This document shows positions 7,004 through 9,762 of a stretch of 9,762 nt of DNA, in pieces. How positions within the stretch are numbered: the stretch's first letter is position 1; the number at the start of each line of letters is the position of its first letter. This DNA is from Methanolinea sp. UBA473 (GTDB taxonomy: Archaea > Halobacteriota > Methanomicrobia > Methanomicrobiales > Methanospirillaceae), in NCBI GenBank assembly GCA_002509495.1, contig DAEV01000086.1:10061-19822 (forward strand), read 5' to 3'. The translations under genes were made by a program, and so were the position numbers. A model generated the notes under the pieces. That model had not been told where the DNA came from and searched no databases. It saw nothing but the letters and a program-made list of their open reading frames with translations.

Positions 7004-7702
7004 TCAGAACACGTTCGCTTCGGTGTATACCAGGATCTGGTCCTTCTGGATCTCGTACGGCTTGATCTCCCTCGAGTGGGAGGAGAGCCGCATCTTCACC
7101 ACTTCAAGGGCGAGGTGGACGTCCGTCGCTTCGGACGGGCGGACGTACCGGAGGAGGATGACCGCATCGGCAAGGTACTCCACGAGGTTGTGCCGGCTCA
7201 CGAAGGGATTGTCCCGGTCGGTCTCGCTCGTCAGGACGATCGTGCAGTTCTCGGTCCGCAGCGTGTCCATGAACCGGAACATCTCCTTCCGCCGCTCGGA
7301 ATCGCGATCGAAGAGATCCTCGAAGAGCGAGATCGGGTCGATCACGACCCGCTGCGCCGAGAGTTCCTTCACCAGGGCGGGGAGCTCGTTCTTGATGCTG
7401 TTGATGGCGAGGTTGAAGTCCGAGGGGTCCAGTTTCAGGATGGTGAGGGCCTTGTCGCGATACGGGGCGGGATCGAAACCCTTCTGCATCATGTAGGTCA
7501 GGATCCTCTCCTCCTGCTCCTCGAGGCTGATGTAGATCACCTTCTCGCCCCGGGCTAGCCCCTCCATCACGAACTGGAGGGCAAACGTCGTCTTCCCTGT
7601 CCCATAGGTCCCGATGATGGCGCAGATCGTCCCGGGCACGAGCCCTCCTCCCATCATCTGGTCCAGGCCTTCGATCCCGATCTTCACGCGTTCCCCGTTC
7701 AT
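7004..7702 (-). CDS. KaiC-like RecA-superfamily ATPase, predicted active
   Basis: A 232-residue single-domain protein. The start is ATG at 7702, which overlaps the TGA of the upstream gene as ATGA, so translation is probably coupled. Choosing it gives the usual KaiC N-terminus (IGIEGLDQMMGGGLVPG). The frame runs open further upstream, but that part is Gly/Arg/Pro-rich shadow sequence inside the neighbouring gene. Walker A is GTYGTGKT (31-38), the KaiC-type acidic pair is E61-E62 in ISLEEQEE, and Walker B is VVID with D122. ATP binding and hydrolysis are therefore expected. The length fits one KaiC domain, unlike cyanobacterial KaiC with two. In archaea such proteins act as regulators or as partners of archaellum and pilus motors (ArlH/FlaH is a relative). 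With the degenerate paralogue upstream and a secretion ATPase divergently beside it, a control or assembly role for that motor is inferred. Confidence 0.88.
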   Translation of the reverse strand: MNGERVKIGIEGLDQMMGGGLVPGTICAIIGTYGTGKTTFALQFVMEGLARGEKVIYISLEEQEERILTYMMQKGFDPAPYRDKALTILKLDPSDFNLAINSIKNELPALVKELSAQRVVIDPISLFEDLFDRDSERRKEMFRFMDTLRTENCTIVLTSETDRDNPFVSRHNLVEYLADAVILLRYVRPSEATDVHLALEVVKMRLSSHSREIKPYEIQKDQILVYTEANVF

Positions 7703-8520
7703 ATGACCACCCGGATGTTGCTCACCTCGAATCCCCCGGCAGAAGAGATGCGGACCGCGAACTTCACCAGGTCCTTCTCCTCCAGGTGCGGCATCAGCCC
7801 GCGGAACTTCTCGGTATACATCACCCTCTGCCTCCGGGCCCCCGTTGTCTCCTCCCAGCGGAAGAGGAGGACCGCATCGGCGGTATCCGCCATCTCCAGC
7901 TCCCTGCTGACATCCAGGATCCCCCGGGTGAGCATGAGGTAGAGGGTGGAGTTCCATTCCTTCGAGACCCGCTGCAGCCCCTTTAAGAACGCGGCAAACT
8001 CATTCCACCGGGCGTTATCGAACTGGGTGGCAAGGTCCGTCAGCGAATCGAGCACGATCAGGCTGTTCTTCTTCACCGAGTTCAACTCCTCGGCCAGGCT
8101 CCCGAGGATGTTGTCGTGTTCGCCCCGGGACTGCATCCGGGACCGGATATCCCTCTTCGAGTACCATTCGAGCGGGATCACGCTCGTGTCAAAATAGATC
8201 TGGGAGAGGTCCCTGTACCGGATCTTCTCCAGTTCCCGGGTCATATCCGGGTGGAACGACCACTTCAACTCGCCGATCACGTCCTCCTTGCTCTTGGTGA
8301 ACGTGATGTAGCAGATCTCCTCGGGAAGGGCGGGGCTGGCAGAAGTACCTTCGCTCTTCTGGAGAGCAAGGGAAAGGATGGAGCTGTATACGAATTCCGT
8401 GCTCCCCGCACCGATATCTCCCAGGAGAAGGATGACCGACCCGGGCGGGACACCCCCTTCCCATACCGGATCGAGGGATGAGATGCCTGTTGGCATCGAC
8501 TGGTTGGGCGAAACTGGCAT
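7699..8520 (-). CDS. KaiC/RAD55-like protein with degenerate ATPase site
   Basis: A 273-residue protein if it starts at ATG 8520. That start is preceded by GAGGG five bases upstream and leads into MPTGISSLDPVWEGGVPPGS, the KaiC-type N-terminus. A start at ATG 8496 (MPTGIS...) is also possible, because the TATA box at 8535-8543 predicts transcription starting near 8512-8516, inside the longer frame. The P-loop reads GDIGAGST (34-41), where Ser40 replaces the Walker A lysine. Where an active KaiC has its Glu-Glu pair, this protein has FTKSKED (74-80). A Walker B-like LIVLD (D158) remains. ATP hydrolysis is therefore unlikely, though nucleotide binding cannot be excluded. I recall a similar GAGS/GAGA P-loop in haloarchaeal relatives, which would make the loss a family trait, but I could not check this. 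It is the first gene of a two-gene operon, overlapping the active paralogue by 4 nt, and may be its scaffold or regulatory partner. Confidence 0.85.
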   Translation of the reverse strand: MPVSPNQSMPTGISSLDPVWEGGVPPGSVILLLGDIGAGSTEFVYSSILSLALQKSEGTSASPALPEEICYITFTKSKEDVIGELKWSFHPDMTRELEKIRYRDLSQIYFDTSVIPLEWYSKRDIRSRMQSRGEHDNILGSLAEELNSVKKNSLIVLDSLTDLATQFDNARWNEFAAFLKGLQRVSKEWNSTLYLMLTRGILDVSRELEMADTADAVLLFRWEETTGARRQRVMYTEKFRGLMPHLEEKDLVKFAVRISSAGGFEVSNIRVVI

Positions 8521-8534
8521 GCCGACCCTCAAAC

Positions 8535-8543
8535 TTATATAAA
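8535..8543 (-). promoter_or_regulatory. TATA box of the KaiC-like operon
   Basis: On the - strand TTTATATAA lies 15-23 nt before ATG 8520, so transcripts would be leaderless or would start a few codons in. The core TTATATAA (8535-8542) is a palindrome and could also direct rightward transcription. Confidence 0.5.
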
Positions 8544-8611
8544 TGTATGGTGTCGGACGCACAGATTTAGGTTTCTGTCGGGGCGCCTGGTACTACCCCC
8601 GGAAAAATCCA

Positions 8612-8674
8612 TCGGGACCCCGAAAGGAACAAGGGATCCGCGGAAAATACTCCCCGATCCCTTGCGGGGAATCG
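8612..8674. promoter_or_regulatory. Two inverted repeats between the divergent promoters
   Basis: TCGGG-AC-CCCGA (8612-8623) is a perfect short inverted repeat. CGATCCC (8655-8661) and GGGAATCG (8667-8674) pair with one bulge and end five bases before the rightward TATA box. Either could be a regulator site. The evidence is symmetry and position only. Confidence 0.25.
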
Positions 8675-8678
8675 TGGA

Positions 8679-8686
8679 TTTATATA
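8679..8686 (+). promoter_or_regulatory. TATA box of the secretion ATPase gene
   Basis: TTTATATA matches the archaeal TATA consensus and predicts transcription starting near 8708. That gives a leader of about 43 nt before GTG 8751, containing the G-rich GGCGGGGG (8733-8740) as the only Shine-Dalgarno candidate. Confidence 0.55.
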
Positions 8687-8750
8687 CCTGTATAAGAATA
8701 CCACTCCATGGAAAGACGCCCGGCGCGATCCGGGCGGGGGAATTGGTTTC

Positions 8751-9762
8751 GTGGCCATCCAGGTACCCAGTCTGAAAGCACTGAAAGATCGGTTGAAACC
8801 GGTTGCGGGAAAGGACGAGATGGAGACCGCCCGCCCGAAGCTCGCCCTCCCGGCCCTGCTCACAAAAAAGGAGCATGGACGATCCGTCCGGGAATATGAT
8901 CCCAAAAAGGACGGGGCCCTTGTGCAGGCGGTCGTTCCCGACGGATACCGGGAAGTGACCCGGTACTGGGTGGAAGAAGGGAGATCGGTCGTGATCATCG
9001 GCCAGAACCAGAGGACCAACCAGCCCGAATACCTCCTCTTCGAACCGTTCCTCTCGGAATTCGAGTACGAGCTCCTGGAACGGCTTTTCGAGGATATGCG
9101 GTCATCCCTCATCCTCACCGACGAGGAGATCGGGATGGAACGGCGCCTCCTCCTCCTCGAGAAGATGCAGAACCTCCTCCACGAATATGGCGTTACCCCC
9201 GGGGACGAGAGCGTATTCAAACTCCAGTACTTCCTGATCCGGAACTTCATCGGGTGGGGGAGGATCGAAGCCCTGATGAAGGACCCCTACCTCGAGGACA
9301 TCTCCTGCGACGGGAACAATATCCCGATCTTCCTGTACCACAGGAAGTTCCGGAACGTCAAGACCAACATCATGTTCGAGGCGGAGATGCTGAACTCGCT
9401 GGCCGTCACGCTCGCGCAGCGTTCGGGCAAGCACATCTCCACCGGGACACCCATGCTGGACGCAACCCTGCCGGACGGGTCCCGTCTCCAGCTCACCCTC
9501 GGCACCGAGGTGACCACAAGAGGCACGTCGTTCACGATCCGGAAGTTCCGGGAAGACCCGTTCTCCCCCATCGAGCTGATGACCTACCAGACCTTCAACG
9601 CCGACCAGCTGGTGTACTTCTGGCTCGCCATCGAGAACAACAAGAGCCTCATCTTCATCGGGGGAACGGCGTCGGGAAAGACCACCTCGTTGAACGCCGT
9701 CTCGCTCTTCATCCCCCCGATGGCAAAGGTGGTGAGCATCGAGGACACCCGGGAGATCACGC
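8751..9762 (+). CDS. Type IV pilus/archaellum-type secretion ATPase (GspE/FlaI family), 3' end outside the window
   Basis: An open frame of 337 codons runs off the right edge. GTG 8751 is chosen because no ATG, GTG or TTG lies upstream in frame back to the TATA box and the N-terminus (VAIQVPSLKALKDRLKP) looks natural; ATG 8820 is the alternative. About 150 residues of N-terminal region precede the archaeal-type motif LEDISCDG and PIFLYHR. The Walker A box is GGTASGKT (304-311, K310), and the Asp box VVSIEDTRE (E331-D332) follows. The Walker B and His boxes must lie beyond the window. Family members are hexameric cytoplasmic ATPases that power assembly of pilins, archaellins or related filaments together with a TadC/FlaJ-type membrane platform, which would be expected just downstream. 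The gene is divergent from the KaiC-like operon. It cannot be assigned to archaellum (ArlI), adhesion pilus or another system from this part alone. Confidence 0.9.
   Translation, partial: MAIQVPSLKALKDRLKPVAGKDEMETARPKLALPALLTKKEHGRSVREYDPKKDGALVQAVVPDGYREVTRYWVEEGRSVVIIGQNQRTNQPEYLLFEPFLSEFEYELLERLFEDMRSSLILTDEEIGMERRLLLLEKMQNLLHEYGVTPGDESVFKLQYFLIRNFIGWGRIEALMKDPYLEDISCDGNNIPIFLYHRKFRNVKTNIMFEAEMLNSLAVTLAQRSGKHISTGTPMLDATLPDGSRLQLTLGTEVTTRGTSFTIRKFREDPFSPIELMTYQTFNADQLVYFWLAIENNKSLIFIGGTASGKTTSLNAVSLFIPPMAKVVSIEDTREIT

Noticed and set aside
6991..7010. GGTTCGC motif resembling a tRNA T-loop
   Set aside because: No acceptor, D or anticodon arm can be formed around it; it is part of a short palindrome.
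7703..7957. Extension of the downstream KaiC-like frame to 317 residues
   Set aside because: The extra N-terminus is Gly/Arg/Pro-rich shadow sequence inside the upstream gene. The ATGA overlap and the KaiC N-terminal motif place the start at 7702.
8567..9250. A 227-codon - strand frame opposite the secretion ATPase gene
   Set aside because: Ser/Arg-rich, no motifs, and it covers the divergent promoter region. The + strand frame has unmistakable GspE/FlaI motifs.
1..9762. CRISPR array or insertion sequence
   Set aside because: The only regular repeats are the protein blades, which lack unique spacers; no transposase gene and no terminal inverted repeats were seen.

Overview
The window looks like chromosome of a methanogenic archaeon of the Methanomicrobia, most likely Methanomicrobiales. 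This is an inference from three things: a giant secreted protein built of PQQ-like propellers and PKD domains, a pair of KaiC-like ATPases next to an archaeal type IV pilus/secretion ATPase, and TATA-box promoters with TTTATATA cores. No 16S rRNA or other taxonomic marker is present. Coding sequence is GC-rich, while the first kilobase is clearly more AT-rich.

Layout: (1) Positions 1-1019 are gene-poor. They hold a weak small ORF on + (46-228) and, on -, a small zinc-ribbon gene (364-676) that appears broken by an in-frame TAG and a one-base insertion. An AT-rich stretch follows and carries the promoter of the next gene. (2) Positions 1020-6764 encode one 1914-residue secreted protein. It has a signal peptide and three 8-bladed PQQ-like beta-propellers (24 blades). 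Propellers 1 and 2 are each followed by an FN3-like plus TIG-like pair, with a concanavalin-like domain also inserted after propeller 1. Three C-terminal PKD domains follow propeller 3. There is no membrane anchor. (3) Positions 6765-7003 are a convergent intergenic spacer with candidate terminators for both sides. (4) Positions 7004-8520 on - hold two KaiC-like ATPase genes overlapping by ATGA. The first has lost the Walker A lysine and the acidic pair; the second keeps both. (5) Positions 8521-8750 are a divergent promoter region with TATA boxes facing both ways and two inverted repeats. (6) From 8751 to the right edge, on +, lies the N-terminal 337 residues of a GspE/FlaI-type secretion ATPase, cut by the window shortly after its Walker A and Asp boxes.

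Working model (inference): the KaiC-like pair, one predicted active and one predicted inactive, is a regulatory or assembly module for the divergently encoded type IV pilus/secretion motor. The giant propeller protein is an independent cell-surface or exported protein, probably for adhesion or ligand binding. Nothing in the sequence ties it directly to the secretion motor.
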